From: JBHIYN01 sp041984235 | GTDB lineage: Bacteria > Pseudomonadota > Gammaproteobacteria > Ga0077536 | Reading direction: 5' to 3' | NCBI GenBank assembly: GCA_041984235.1 | Contig: JBHIYN010000003.1 | Coordinates: forward strand, 62,001-126,000 | DNA length: 64,000 bases | Shown: positions 49,644 to 58,307 of the stretch, piece by piece | Numbering within the stretch: position 1 is the first letter of the stretch | How the letters are laid out: every line of letters starts with the position of its first letter | Position numbers and translations under genes: made by a program | The notes under the pieces: model-generated | Told to the model about the DNA's origin: nothing | Database searches by the model: none | What the model saw: only the letters and a program-made list of their open reading frames with translations

Positions 49644-50582
49644 GTGAGTTCGGTCAGCGCCAGCGACGCCGCCGCCGAAGCGCCCGTGCCGAACGGCACC
49701 GTGCGCACCGTCGACGGCACCGACAGCGTCTTCTACGACGGCTACTGGATTCGGCGCTACGAGGTGCCGGTCGACGAGGCTGCCGCCCGCCGCGAGCTCA
49801 TCGACCAGCTCACCAAGCGCGTCTTTCATCACACCGAGCCCGGCATCAACACGCCCGGCTACAACCTCGCCGAGGCCCGCGTCGCCTACGAGGCCGAGCG
49901 CGAGCCCGGGCGCAAACGGGTCAATGCGGCGATGCTGGCCGGGGCGCTGCTGAATCGCGGCTCGGACATCTTCACAATGATCTTCGAGCTCAAGAAGCGC
50001 GGCATCGAGATCACGCAGTCCAACGAGCTCATGCTGGAGTGCGAGTCGTGTTTCCTCGAGGCCTTCGACCTCGGCAAGCAGGTCAAGCATTACAGCGGCG
50101 AGGAGGGACTGGACGAGCTGTGGGGCGAGCCGCTCAAGGTCTTCTACATGCCGGTCGCCGAGTTCTACGAGTCGCGCTACATCAAGATCGCGCTGACCAT
50201 GGCGGCCATCGACGACATCGCCCATCACCTGCTCGAAACGTTCGGCGAGGCGCCGGGTTTCGGCGGCCTGCCGCGCCTGGTCGAGGCCTACGCCCGCGCG
50301 GCCAAGCACGAGTCGGAGACGATCAAGACCGACCCCGCCATTTTCCGCGTGTGGCCCGAGTTCGTGGTCGCCGGCGACGAGCTGTGGGCGTTCGAGCCGG
50401 ATCGCGGCGGCAGCGACGAGTTCCGTGCCATGGCCGAGCAGGGCATGGCGCTGGTGCGCGAGGGCAAGCGCCTGATCGAATGGATTGCCTTCGCCCGTGT
50501 GCCGATGCCCAAGACCACCGAGAACTACTTTCAGCGCTGCGCCTCGTTCAAGCGCGCCGCGGCGGCGGTGCGCGCAGCCTGA
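49644..50582 (+). CDS. Uncharacterised 312-residue protein between acyl-CoA ligase and FAD oxidoreductase
   Basis: A soluble protein that I do not recognise. Notable blocks are DSVFYDGYWIRRYEVPVDEA, FHHTEPGINTPGYNLAEARVAYEAEREPGRKRVNAAMLAGALLNRGSDIF, GIEITQSNELMLECESCFLEAFD, ESRYIKIALTMAAIDDIAHHLLE and KTTENYFQRCASFKRAAAAV. It is alpha-helical in appearance, with no signal peptide. The start is ambiguous: GTG 49644 or ATG 49560 upstream. It overlaps by 4 nt the most natural N-terminus of the following FAD enzyme, so they are probably coupled. Function unknown. Confidence 0.7.
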   Translation: MSSVSASDAAAEAPVPNGTVRTVDGTDSVFYDGYWIRRYEVPVDEAAARRELIDQLTKRVFHHTEPGINTPGYNLAEARVAYEAEREPGRKRVNAAMLAGALLNRGSDIFTMIFELKKRGIEITQSNELMLECESCFLEAFDLGKQVKHYSGEEGLDELWGEPLKVFYMPVAEFYESRYIKIALTMAAIDDIAHHLLETFGEAPGFGGLPRLVEAYARAAKHESETIKTDPAIFRVWPEFVVAGDELWAFEPDRGGSDEFRAMAEQGMALVREGKRLIEWIAFARVPMPKTTENYFQRCASFKRAAAAVRAA

Positions 50583-52003
50583 GCGATCTGCTCGAACGCC
50601 TCGCGGCGGTGGTCGGCGCGGCGCACTGCCTGCGGCAGGCGCAGGAGGTCGAGCGCTACGCGATCGACGAGCGGCGCCTCTACCACGGTCGGCCCGCCGC
50701 GGTAGTCCGGCCGGCGGATCGCACCGAGCTCGCGACCGTCGTCGCCCACTGTCACGCGGCCCGCGTCGCGATGGTGCCACAGGGCGGCAATACCGGTTAC
50801 TGCGGCGGTGCGACCCCGGATACTTCCGGCGAGCAGGTCGTGATCAGCCTGGAGCGACTCGACCGCGTCATCGAGGTCGACGCCGTCGGCTTCACGCTCA
50901 CCGTCGAAGCCGGCGTGGTGCTCGCGCAGGCGCAGGCGGCGGCCGCGGAGCATGGCCTGCTGTTACCGCTCAGCATGGGCTCGGAGGCCAGCTGCCAGGT
51001 CGGCGGCAACCTCGCGACCAATGCCGGCGGGCTGGCCGTGCTGCGTTACGGGACCGCGCGCGAGCTGGCGCTCGGCATCGAGGTGGTGCTGCCGGACGGC
51101 CGCGTGCTGAGCGAGCTGCGCGGCCTGCGCAAGGACAACACCGGCTACGACCTGCGCGACCTGTTCATCGGCGCGGAGGGCACGCTGGGCATCATCACCG
51201 CGGCCACGCTGAAACTGTTCCCTGCGGCAGAGGCGCGCGGCACGGCGATGGTCGCGCTGGCCGATGTTGGTGCCGCGGTGCGCCTGCTCGGCGCCCTGCG
51301 ACGCGCGGCCGGCGACGTGCTGACCTCGTTCGAGTACCTGTCGGCGGATGCGCTGGCGTTCGTCACCGCGGGCTTTGCCGAGCTGCGCACACCCTTCGAG
51401 CGCCCACATGCCCATTACGCACTGGTCGAATGGAGTGAGTTCGGCGCGCAACAGCCGGGAGAGTCACCTGTCGAGCAGGTGCTTGCCGACGCCATCACGG
51501 AGGGCTGGCTGCAGGACGCGGTGCTGGCCGGCTCCGGGGCACAGCGCGACGCCATGTGGCGGCTGCGCGAATCGGTGCCGGCCGCGGAGAAGGCGCTCGG
51601 TGGCTCGATCAAGCACGACATCTCGGTGCGCATCGGCGACGTGCCGGCATTCGTCGAGCGCGCCAGGCGCGCGATCGCGTCACGCTGGCCGTCGGCCCGG
51701 ATCTCGGTATACGGCCACGTCGGCGACGGCAACGTGCATTTCAACGTGCTGGCGCCGGCCGATGCCGACGCGGCCGCGTTTCGCGCCGCGCACGGCGATG
51801 CCGTGAGCGCGGTGCTGCACGACCTGGCGCATGCGATGGGCGGCAGCTTCAGTGCCGAGCACGGGGTGGGCGCGCTGAAACGCGGCTTGCTCGAAGACTA
51901 TGCCTCGCCGACGCGCCTCGACCTCATGCGTGCGCTCAAACGCACCCTGGATCCGCTCGGCCTGATGAACCCGGGTAAAGTCGTGGGCGACGGGCCGCGA
52001 TGA
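50579..52003 (+). CDS. FAD-linked D-2-hydroxyacid dehydrogenase (D-2-hydroxyglutarate / D-lactate type)
   Basis: About 474 residues of a PCMH-type flavoenzyme. The FAD-binding loop is VPQGGNTGYCGGATPD, followed by SMGSEASCQVGGNLATNAGG, KDNTGYDLRDLFIGAEGTLGIIT, GGSIKHDISVRIGDVP, VYGHVGDGNVHFNVL and SAEHGVGALKRGLL. These match mitochondrial and bacterial D-2-hydroxyglutarate dehydrogenases and related D-lactate enzymes. No ATG, GTG or TTG lies before LSDLLERLAA in this frame, so I place the start at CTG 50579, which overlaps the preceding stop as CTGA; GTG 50609 is the alternative and would drop ten residues that look family-like. Confidence 0.88.
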   Translation: MSDLLERLAAVVGAAHCLRQAQEVERYAIDERRLYHGRPAAVVRPADRTELATVVAHCHAARVAMVPQGGNTGYCGGATPDTSGEQVVISLERLDRVIEVDAVGFTLTVEAGVVLAQAQAAAAEHGLLLPLSMGSEASCQVGGNLATNAGGLAVLRYGTARELALGIEVVLPDGRVLSELRGLRKDNTGYDLRDLFIGAEGTLGIITAATLKLFPAAEARGTAMVALADVGAAVRLLGALRRAAGDVLTSFEYLSADALAFVTAGFAELRTPFERPHAHYALVEWSEFGAQQPGESPVEQVLADAITEGWLQDAVLAGSGAQRDAMWRLRESVPAAEKALGGSIKHDISVRIGDVPAFVERARRAIASRWPSARISVYGHVGDGNVHFNVLAPADADAAAFRAAHGDAVSAVLHDLAHAMGGSFSAEHGVGALKRGLLEDYASPTRLDLMRALKRTLDPLGLMNPGKVVGDGPR

Positions 52004-52016
52004 GCGCGCGCAATGC

Positions 52017-52628
52017 TCAGGCCGGCAGCACGCCGCGCGCCTCAAGCCAGGCCACCACCTCGGCCGCCAGGGTGGGGATGTCCTTGTTGTCGGAATCGAG
52101 CACGATCTCCGGGTTCTGCGGCGACTCGTACGGGTCGTCGATGCCGGTGAAGCCCTTGATTTCACCGGCGCGGGCTTTCTTGTACAAGCCCTTGGGGTCG
52201 CGTGATTCGCAGGTGTCCAGCGATGCCTGGCACAGGATCTCGACGAACTCGCCGTCGCCGAGGAGAGCACGCACGTTGTCGCGGTCGACCCGGTACGGCG
52301 ATATGAACGCGGTCAGCGTGATCAGCCCGGCGTCGGTCATGAGCTTCGCCACCTCGCCGATGCGACGAATGTTCTCCGCGCGATCCTCGGCCGAGAAGCC
52401 GAGATTCTTGTTCAGCCCGTGGCGCACGTTGTCGCCGTCGAGCAGGTAGGTGTGCACGCCGCGCGCATTGAGCAGGGTCTCGACCTCGTTGGCAATCGAG
52501 CTCTTGCCGGCGCCGCTCAGCCCGGTGAACCAGAGCACGGCGCTGCCGTGGCCCTTGAGGGCCGCACGCTCGCCGCGGCTGACGTGATGTTCGTGCCAGG
52601 TAACATTGGTCGCCTTGTTCTCGCTCAT
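52017..52628 (-). CDS. cysC: Adenylyl-sulfate kinase
   Basis: A 203-residue P-loop kinase that phosphorylates adenosine 5'-phosphosulfate to PAPS. Walker A is GLSGAGKSS (residues 36-44), with YLLDGDNVRHGLNKNLGFS, AENIRRIGEVAKLM, TAFISPYRVDRDNVR and KGLYKKARAGEIKGFTGIDDPYE. ATG 52628 precedes a WHEHHVSRGER N-terminus typical of CysC. It is a single gene on the minus strand between two plus-strand hydroxyglutarate enzymes; no sulfurylase (cysDN) gene is beside it. Its promoter should lie in the 61-bp gap facing lhgO. Confidence 0.94.
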   Translation of the reverse strand: MSENKATNVTWHEHHVSRGERAALKGHGSAVLWFTGLSGAGKSSIANEVETLLNARGVHTYLLDGDNVRHGLNKNLGFSAEDRAENIRRIGEVAKLMTDAGLITLTAFISPYRVDRDNVRALLGDGEFVEILCQASLDTCESRDPKGLYKKARAGEIKGFTGIDDPYESPQNPEIVLDSDNKDIPTLAAEVVAWLEARGVLPA

Positions 52629-52689
52629 GGACGGTGCCTGTCGTGATCTCGTGTGAAGGGGCGCGCATTCTAGCAAGCCGCGGCCGGCG

Positions 52690-53883
52690 GTGATGCTCGA
52701 CTGCCTGGTCATCGGCGCCGGCATCGTCGGGCTGGCGGCGGCGCGGGAATTCCAGGCCCGGCATCCGGGCGCGGCAGTCGCGGTCATCGACAAGGAAACG
52801 AACGTGGCCACCCACCAGAGCGGCCACAACAGCGGCGTGGTGCACGCCGGGGTCTACTATGCCCCGGGCAGTCTCAAGGCGCGCCTGTGCCGCCGCGGCA
52901 TCACTGCCACGCTGGCGTTCTGCGAAGAGCACGCGATCCCGATGCGCCGGCCGGGCAAGCTGATCGTGGCCACCGACGGCGTCGAGGTCGAGCGCCTGCG
53001 GGCCCTGGCGGCGCGAGCCGCGGACAACGGGCTGGCGTGCACCTGGCTGGATGCTGCCGCGATTCGCGAACGCGAGCCGCGCGTCGACGGCCGCGCCGCG
53101 CTGTACGTCGGGGAGACCGCAATTACCGACTACCCGGCGCTCTGCCGCCGGCTGGCGGATCTGGTCGTCGCCAATGGCGGCGAGGTGGTGCTGGGCGAGG
53201 AGGTGCGGGCCATCGCCGAGCAGCGTGACCGGGTCGCAGTCGAGACCGTCGCCAGGCGCTTCGACGCCCGGCGCCTGGCCGTTTGCGGGGGACTGCAGGC
53301 CGACCGCCTGGCGCGTCTTGCCGGGCTCGCGCCCGACTGCGCCATCGTGCCGTTCCGGGGCGATTATTACCGGCTGCCGGCGGCGCGAGCCGGGCTCGTC
53401 GATGCACTGATCTATCCCGTGCCGGATCCGCGCCTGCCGTTCCTTGGCGTCCACCTCACGCCGACGGTCGACGGTGCGCTGACCGTGGGCCCGACCGCCA
53501 TGCTGGCCGGCGCGCGCGAGCGCTATCGCAAGTGGGCGTTCGAGGCACGCGACTTCCGCGAGACGCTGCGCTGGCCCGGCACCTGGCGGGTGCTCGCACG
53601 TTACCCGCGCGCCGGCGCCGGCGAGTGTCTGCATGCGCTGAGCCGGCGCGCCTACCTGCAGGCGGCGCGCCGCTATTGTCCCGCGCTGGAGCTCGCCGAC
53701 CTCGCGCAGCATCGCTGCGGCATCCGTGCCCAGGCCGTCACCCGCAGCGGTGAGCTGGTCAGTGACTTTCTGTTCGCCCGTGGGACGCGCAGCGTGCACG
53801 TGCTGAACGCGCCGTCGCCGGCTGCCACCTCGGCTTTTCCGATAGCCGCGGAGATCGTTGCCGAGCTCGGCGCCGACGCCTGA
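52690..53883 (+). CDS. lhgO: L-2-hydroxyglutarate oxidase / dehydrogenase
   Basis: A 397-residue FAD protein. The dinucleotide motif is VIGAGIVGLAAAREF, followed by HQSGHNSGVVHAGVYYAPGS, characteristic of LhgO. Later blocks are TAITDYPALCRRLA, VPFRGDYYRL, YPVPDPRLPFLGVHLTPTVDG and NAPSPAATSAFPIAAEIV. The enzyme oxidises L-2-hydroxyglutarate to 2-oxoglutarate and passes electrons to the membrane quinone pool. The start is GTG 52690 or ATG 52693 directly after it. Confidence 0.92.
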   Translation: MMLDCLVIGAGIVGLAAAREFQARHPGAAVAVIDKETNVATHQSGHNSGVVHAGVYYAPGSLKARLCRRGITATLAFCEEHAIPMRRPGKLIVATDGVEVERLRALAARAADNGLACTWLDAAAIREREPRVDGRAALYVGETAITDYPALCRRLADLVVANGGEVVLGEEVRAIAEQRDRVAVETVARRFDARRLAVCGGLQADRLARLAGLAPDCAIVPFRGDYYRLPAARAGLVDALIYPVPDPRLPFLGVHLTPTVDGALTVGPTAMLAGARERYRKWAFEARDFRETLRWPGTWRVLARYPRAGAGECLHALSRRAYLQAARRYCPALELADLAQHRCGIRAQAVTRSGELVSDFLFARGTRSVHVLNAPSPAATSAFPIAAEIVAELGADA

Positions 53884-53964
53884 GGGCCGACGGTCACGCG
53901 CGCGCCCGGCAGTGCGATAATCGGGTCACAGGATTTCCCGTTTCAGCATTTCGCGGAGGACACC

Positions 53965-55146
53965 ATGACTGAACCCACTCTCATCGCGGGCCTGGCCCGC
54001 ACGCCCATGGGCGGCATGCAGGGCGAGCTTTCCGACGTCGCCGCGCCGGCACTGGGCGCGACCGCGGTGCGTGGTGCGCTCAGGCGCGCCGACGTCGCCG
54101 CCGACGCCATCGACGAGACCATCATGGGCTGCGTGCTGCCAGCCGGGCTGGGCCAGGCTCCGGCGCGGCAGGCCTCGCTGGGCGCCGGCATTCCCGAAGC
54201 CACCCCGTGCACGACCGTGAACAAGATGTGCGGTTCGGGCATGAAAGCGATCATGATGGCGCACGATGCCATCAATGCCGGCTCGGCGGGCGTGGTCGTG
54301 GCGGGCGGTATGGAGAGCATGACCAACGCCCCTTACCTGCTGCCCAAGGTGCGCGGCGGCATGCGCCTCGGTCACGGCGAAATGCTCGACCACATGTTCT
54401 TCGACGGGCTCGAGGATGCCTACGAGAAAGGCCGGCTGATGGGGTCTTTCGCCGAGGAGTGCGCGAAGAAGTACGCGTTTACGCGCGAGGCGCAGGATGG
54501 CTATGCGATCGAGTCACTGAAGCGCGCGCAGCGCGCCATCGGCGGCCAGCACTTCACCGCTGAGATCGAGCCGGTGACCATCGCCGACCGCAAGGGCGAG
54601 CGGGTGGTGGATACCGACGAGCAACCGGGCAAGGCCCAGCTCGACAAAATCCCGCACCTGCGTCCGGCGTTCGCCAAGGACGGTACCGTGACCGCAGCGA
54701 ATTCGAGCTCCATCTCGGACGGCGGAGCGGCGGTGGTCCTGTGCTCTGCGGCCCGCGCCGAGGCGCTGGGACTCAAGGCGGACGCGCGCATCCTGGCGCA
54801 CGCCAGCCACGCCCAGGAGCCCGGCTGGTTTACCACCGCGCCGGTCCATGCCATCGGCAAGCTGCTCGACCGGGTCGGCTGGAGCGTCGCTGACGTCGAC
54901 CTGTTCGAGGTCAACGAAGCCTTCGCGGTGGTGGCGATGGCGGCGATGCACGACCTCGGCATCCCGCACGACAAGCTCAACGTGCGCGGCGGCGCCTGCG
55001 CGCTGGGACATCCGATCGGCGCATCCGGCGCGCGCATCGTCGTGACCCTGGTCCACGCCATGCGCGACCTCGGTGCCAAACGTGGTGTCGCCAGCCTGTG
55101 TATCGGCGGCGGCGAGGCGACAGCACTCGCCATCGAGCTCGACTGA
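53965..55146 (+). CDS. Acetyl-CoA acetyltransferase (thiolase)
   Basis: A 393-residue thiolase. The acyl-accepting Cys89 lies in VNKMCGSGMKAIM; GGMESMTNAPYLLPK, FEVNEAFAVVAMAA, GGACALGHPIGASGARI (catalytic His) and the second catalytic Cys in LCIGGGEATAL are all present. Length and motifs match biosynthetic-type thiolases that condense or cleave acetoacetyl-CoA. It is preceded by an 81-nt gap after lhgO and followed 15 nt later by tag. Confidence 0.94.
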   Translation: MTEPTLIAGLARTPMGGMQGELSDVAAPALGATAVRGALRRADVAADAIDETIMGCVLPAGLGQAPARQASLGAGIPEATPCTTVNKMCGSGMKAIMMAHDAINAGSAGVVVAGGMESMTNAPYLLPKVRGGMRLGHGEMLDHMFFDGLEDAYEKGRLMGSFAEECAKKYAFTREAQDGYAIESLKRAQRAIGGQHFTAEIEPVTIADRKGERVVDTDEQPGKAQLDKIPHLRPAFAKDGTVTAANSSSISDGGAAVVLCSAARAEALGLKADARILAHASHAQEPGWFTTAPVHAIGKLLDRVGWSVADVDLFEVNEAFAVVAMAAMHDLGIPHDKLNVRGGACALGHPIGASGARIVVTLVHAMRDLGAKRGVASLCIGGGEATALAIELD

Positions 55147-55161
55147 GCGGAGGCCCGCGCA

Positions 55162-55782
55162 GTGCCCGCCGAGCTGAAACGCTGTCCCTGGGTCGAGCTG
55201 GACAAGCCCGACTACGTCGCCTACCACGATGACGAATGGGGCGTGCCGGTGCACGACGATCGCACCATGTTCGAGTTCCTGCTGCTCGAGGGCGCGCAGG
55301 CCGGACTGTCCTGGTACACGGTGCTCAAGAAGCGCGAGCGCTACCGCGAGGCGTTCGCGGATTTCGATCCCGAAGGCGTCGCGCGCTTTCGCCCGGCACG
55401 CATCGAGAAGCTGCTGGCCGACCCCGGACTGATTCGCAACCGCCTGAAAATGCAGGCGGCGGTGAGCAATGCGCGCGCATTTCTCGCGGTGCAGGAAGAG
55501 CACGGCAGTTTCTGTGACTACCTGTGGTCTTTCGTCGGCGGCCAACCCATCGTCAACGCGCCGCGTACGCGCGCCGACTACGCCGCGACCAGCCCCGAAT
55601 CCGACGCCCTCAGCCGCGATCTGAAAAAGCGTGGCTTCAAGTTCGTCGGCTCGACCATCGTCTATGCGCACATGCAGGCCACCGGGCTGGTCAACGACCA
55701 CTCCCGGGACTGCTTCCGGCGCAAGGAGATCACCCGCAGCTACGGCGCCGGCGGCGGCAAGGCACAAAAAAGGGGGGCGTGA
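55162..55782 (+). CDS. tag: DNA-3-methyladenine glycosylase I
   Basis: A 206-residue base-excision repair enzyme specific for 3-methyladenine. It keeps Cys8 (KRCPWVEL) and His22 (VAYHDDEWGVP), two zinc ligands, with the others in VNDHSRDCF. EFLLLEGAQAGLSWYTVLKKRE and FVGSTIVYAHMQATGLVND are characteristic. The start is GTG 55162 with GCGGAGG nine bases upstream. The last codons sit inside the terminator stem 55761-55796. It follows the thiolase by 15 nt. Confidence 0.94.
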   Translation: MPAELKRCPWVELDKPDYVAYHDDEWGVPVHDDRTMFEFLLLEGAQAGLSWYTVLKKRERYREAFADFDPEGVARFRPARIEKLLADPGLIRNRLKMQAAVSNARAFLAVQEEHGSFCDYLWSFVGGQPIVNAPRTRADYAATSPESDALSRDLKKRGFKFVGSTIVYAHMQATGLVNDHSRDCFRRKEITRSYGAGGGKAQKRGA

Positions 55783-55796
55783 GCCCCCCTTGTGCC
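55761..55796 (-). terminator. Strong intrinsic terminator between tag and the YCF48-like gene
   Basis: GGGGGGC (55772-55778), GTGA loop, GCCCCCC (55783-55789) is a perfect 7-bp stem. On the minus strand it is followed by TTTTTT (55771-55766), a textbook intrinsic terminator for the YCF48-like gene. An outer GGCACAA/TTGTGCC pair frames it. On the plus strand the T run is only two bases, so tag termination is weaker. Confidence 0.85.
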
Positions 55797-55815
55797 GGCC
55801 CTTGCTGGGCGCGGT

Positions 55816-57057
55816 TCAGAACGTTACCGGAACGCGCACGAACTCGCCGTTGGCGTAACGGATCGCGGTGGCGCGCCCGCCCATCACCAGCAGGCTGCCG
55901 TCCGGCAGCGCCACCGGGGTCTTGAGCCAGGACAGCAGCTTGAGACGCGTGCGGTCGGCGATCTGCCACTTGTTGTTATCGAGGAACCCGATCAGGCCAA
56001 CCGCGCCGGCGATCAGCGGCGTACCGTTGCCGGTGAAGGTTACGCCGAAGATGCCTTCACGTCCCGGCTTGGGGTTATCCGTCCAGGTCTTGCCGCCATC
56101 GGTGCTGCGTTGTGACACGCCGGCAGCACCGGTCAGCCAGATGCGCTCGTCCTGTTGCACGCCGGCCATCCAGTAGGCCGGTTCGGGCTCACGTGGCACC
56201 AACTGGGTGTCGCGTCGCACCCAGGACTCACCGTTGTCCGGGCTTTGCAGGATCATGCCGAATTCGCCGGCGATAGTGACCGTGCCGCCTTCGAGCAGCA
56301 CCACGTTCCACGACACATCGCCGGTGCGGAACGGCGGTCCCGGGTTGAAGGTGAAGGCTACCGAGGGGCGCGGCTCACTGTCGAAGTCGGTCTGGAACTG
56401 CACGAAGCCTTCGTCGGGGAACATGATGTAGTGCTCTTCCTCGACGGCCGGCTCACCGTTGACGTAGCCACTGAACTCGATCGAGTCCGGGTTGACGTTG
56501 CTGACTCCGAAGTACCAGTCCGCGGCCTGGGTGCCGGGAAACTCCACTTGCGGCATGACGACGTCACTGATCTCGACCGCTTCGAAGGTCTCGCCGTCGG
56601 TGCTGCGCGCAAGCAGACCACGCGCCCCGACCACCCACACCGTGTCGCCGTCTGCCGCGATGTCGAGAATCGGTTCGTTGTACTCGGACAGCTCTGCAAT
56701 CTGGGTCAGGCTGGTGCCGTCGAAGCGATAGAGGTGTCCGGTCGAGGCGCCGATCAGTGCCTCGCTGTCGGAGACCATCTCCAGCGCGGTGAAGTCCTCG
56801 TTCGGCACGCCGGGCACGAGCTGCATGCGCGCCGAGTCGTCACCGACCTCGACCAGCGCGATCAAACCGTAGTGACCTGCCACCAGCACCCGGTCCAGGC
56901 CCGGCAGGTAAGCGGCATCCAGGAAATCGGTGCGTTGCGAGGTGCGTGCGGCAGTCGCGCCGGCATTGTCCGCTGCGACCGCAGGCAGGGCGGTGAACAG
57001 CGCCGCCGTGGCGGCACCCAGGCAACGAAGTCGAAACGTAGTCGATGAAAGTTTCAT
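55816..57057 (-). CDS. Exported YCF48-like (BNR/photosystem II stability factor type) protein
   Basis: A 413-residue exported protein: signal peptide 1-28, then a beta-propeller with repeated segments such as VLVAGHYGLIALVEVGD, EALIGASTGHLYRFDG, TVWVVGARGLLARSTDGETF, VTIAGEFGMILQSPDNGESW, IWLTGAAGVSQRSTDGGKTW and TPLIAGAVGLIGFLDNN. STDGG-W strings are BNR/Asp-box motifs of the YCF48 family. Such proteins are often encoded next to RND/DUF1302 transport loci, as here, although their exact role is not known. The next gene on this strand is flavin reductase, 163 bp upstream. Confidence 0.85.
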   Translation of the reverse strand: MKLSSTTFRLRCLGAATAALFTALPAVAADNAGATAARTSQRTDFLDAAYLPGLDRVLVAGHYGLIALVEVGDDSARMQLVPGVPNEDFTALEMVSDSEALIGASTGHLYRFDGTSLTQIAELSEYNEPILDIAADGDTVWVVGARGLLARSTDGETFEAVEISDVVMPQVEFPGTQAADWYFGVSNVNPDSIEFSGYVNGEPAVEEEHYIMFPDEGFVQFQTDFDSEPRPSVAFTFNPGPPFRTGDVSWNVVLLEGGTVTIAGEFGMILQSPDNGESWVRRDTQLVPREPEPAYWMAGVQQDERIWLTGAAGVSQRSTDGGKTWTDNPKPGREGIFGVTFTGNGTPLIAGAVGLIGFLDNNKWQIADRTRLKLLSWLKTPVALPDGSLLVMGGRATAIRYANGEFVRVPVTF

Positions 57058-57220
57058 AGCGGTATCGGAATCACCCGTCAGAACGAATTGAGCACAGTGC
57101 CGGCGCTGCCAGCCTCGACCGGCCAGTCGTAGCGGTGCAGGTGCACCCGCGCCTCCCCAGGAAAGGACCGGTAAAGTATCAACAACCCAGTGGCGCGCAC
57201 AAGATTGAACGCGCCGTTCG

Positions 57221-57718
57221 TCAGGTGCGCGACAGTGCGCCGTAACCGCCGCCGTAGTACAGCAACGGTTCCACGTCAACCGAATCGTTGCTGACGATGC
57301 CGCGCACCTCGCCACAGAAAATCTTGTGGTCGCCGCCTTCCAGGACGTCACTGACGTCACATTCGATGGAGACCAGCGAGTCGTCGATCAGGGGCGCCCC
57401 GGTGGCGCCGGTCGACCAGGCAACGCCGTCGAACTTGTCCTGTCCCTTCTTGGCAAAGCGGTTGGACAGATCCTGCTGGCGCTGGGTGAGCACGTTGACG
57501 CAGAAGGTGCGGCTGGCCGTCATCGGAGCGAGCGTATCTGAGCCCTTGTCCACACAGACGAGGAACATCGGTGGATCCAGAGACAGCGAACTCACCGCAT
57601 TCATCGTCAGGCCGTAGGGGATGCCGTTCGAGTCGACCGTGGTCACGATGGATACGCCGGTTGCCCACAGGCCGCAGGCGCGGCGGAACTGCTCGGAGGT
57701 GATCGGATCTGCGCTCAT
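57221..57718 (-). CDS. Flavin reductase (HpaC/ActVB type)
   Basis: A 165-residue flavin reductase domain protein. Signatures: FRRACGLWATGVSIVTTVDSNG, LTMNAVSSLSLDPPMFLVCV, TFCVNVLTQRQQDLSNRFA and HKIFCGEVRGIV. It reduces FMN or FAD with NAD(P)H and usually serves a two-component monooxygenase, none of which is in the window. ATG 57718 has GGGCGGG just upstream. It shares the divergent 589-bp region with the RND permease gene. Confidence 0.88.
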   Translation of the reverse strand: MSADPITSEQFRRACGLWATGVSIVTTVDSNGIPYGLTMNAVSSLSLDPPMFLVCVDKGSDTLAPMTASRTFCVNVLTQRQQDLSNRFAKKGQDKFDGVAWSTGATGAPLIDDSLVSIECDVSDVLEGGDHKIFCGEVRGIVSNDSVDVEPLLYYGGGYGALSRT

Positions 57719-58307
57719 GTCCCGCCCTGTACGGTTGTCGAAAACGGGCGCCACTGTGCACCGAAGGTTGCGCCGCTTGCAAGCGCGGAGCAGGGCGACA
57801 GGCTGAACCCGCACGTGCGCGAACCGGCGACACGGCCGGCCTCGGTTCGGGCCTTGCGCGGTTGACCCGGCTCGCACTGAATCATCGTCGAAGCGGGTCG
57901 TCGCTGTCGTCCGCGGACACCGCGCCGGCGGGTCGCGGGACGCAGCCGGAGTCGCGCCGGCCCGGCAGCGGCGGGCGGCGCGCGTGCTGCGCTGCAGCTG
58001 CCTGCTCCCGCGGGGTGGTATGGCTCAGGGGCCGTCGCGGGCCCCGCGGCGCTGCCGGGCGTGCCAGCCACATGCGCCACGGTACGGTGCAGGGGGCGAT
58101 CCCCGGATGAACGACGGAGCCCGCCAGCGCGCGGGTCGCGGCGGGCAGTGCGGCAGTCAATATGTTGCGCATTAGCAACGTTTAGGGTGTTTATCTTTTA
58201 CCACAATCGTGCCAGAATCCGCCTGCGGCACACACCTGCGTGTGCGGCCTTGCGTATGGGATCGCCGAGCGGGCGGTCCTGCCGAATGTGCAACTGGGGG
58301 GTAAGCT
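57719..58307. other. 589-bp divergent intergenic region, no gene
   Basis: It separates flavin reductase (minus) from the RND permease gene (plus). It contains an AT-rich patch around 58150-58215 with a dyad GTTGC (58164-58168)/GCAAC (58175-58179) that is a candidate operator. The remaining GC-rich part holds open frames on both strands (for example 58178 to 57882, minus) without convincing start, ribosome-binding site or domain. No good promoter pair is visible by eye. Confidence 0.55.
58164..58179. promoter_or_regulatory. Dyad upstream of the RND permease gene (possible operator)
   Basis: GTTGC, a 6-nt spacer and GCAAC, extending imperfectly by two bases each side, sits about 130 bp upstream of the RND permease start in the only AT-rich part of the gap. 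It could bind a regulator controlling both divergent units. Confidence 0.3.

Noticed and set aside
57882..58178. A 98-codon minus-strand frame in the large divergent gap
   Set aside because: It has no ribosome-binding site, a Pro/Arg-rich low-complexity body and no family; the start overlaps the dyad.
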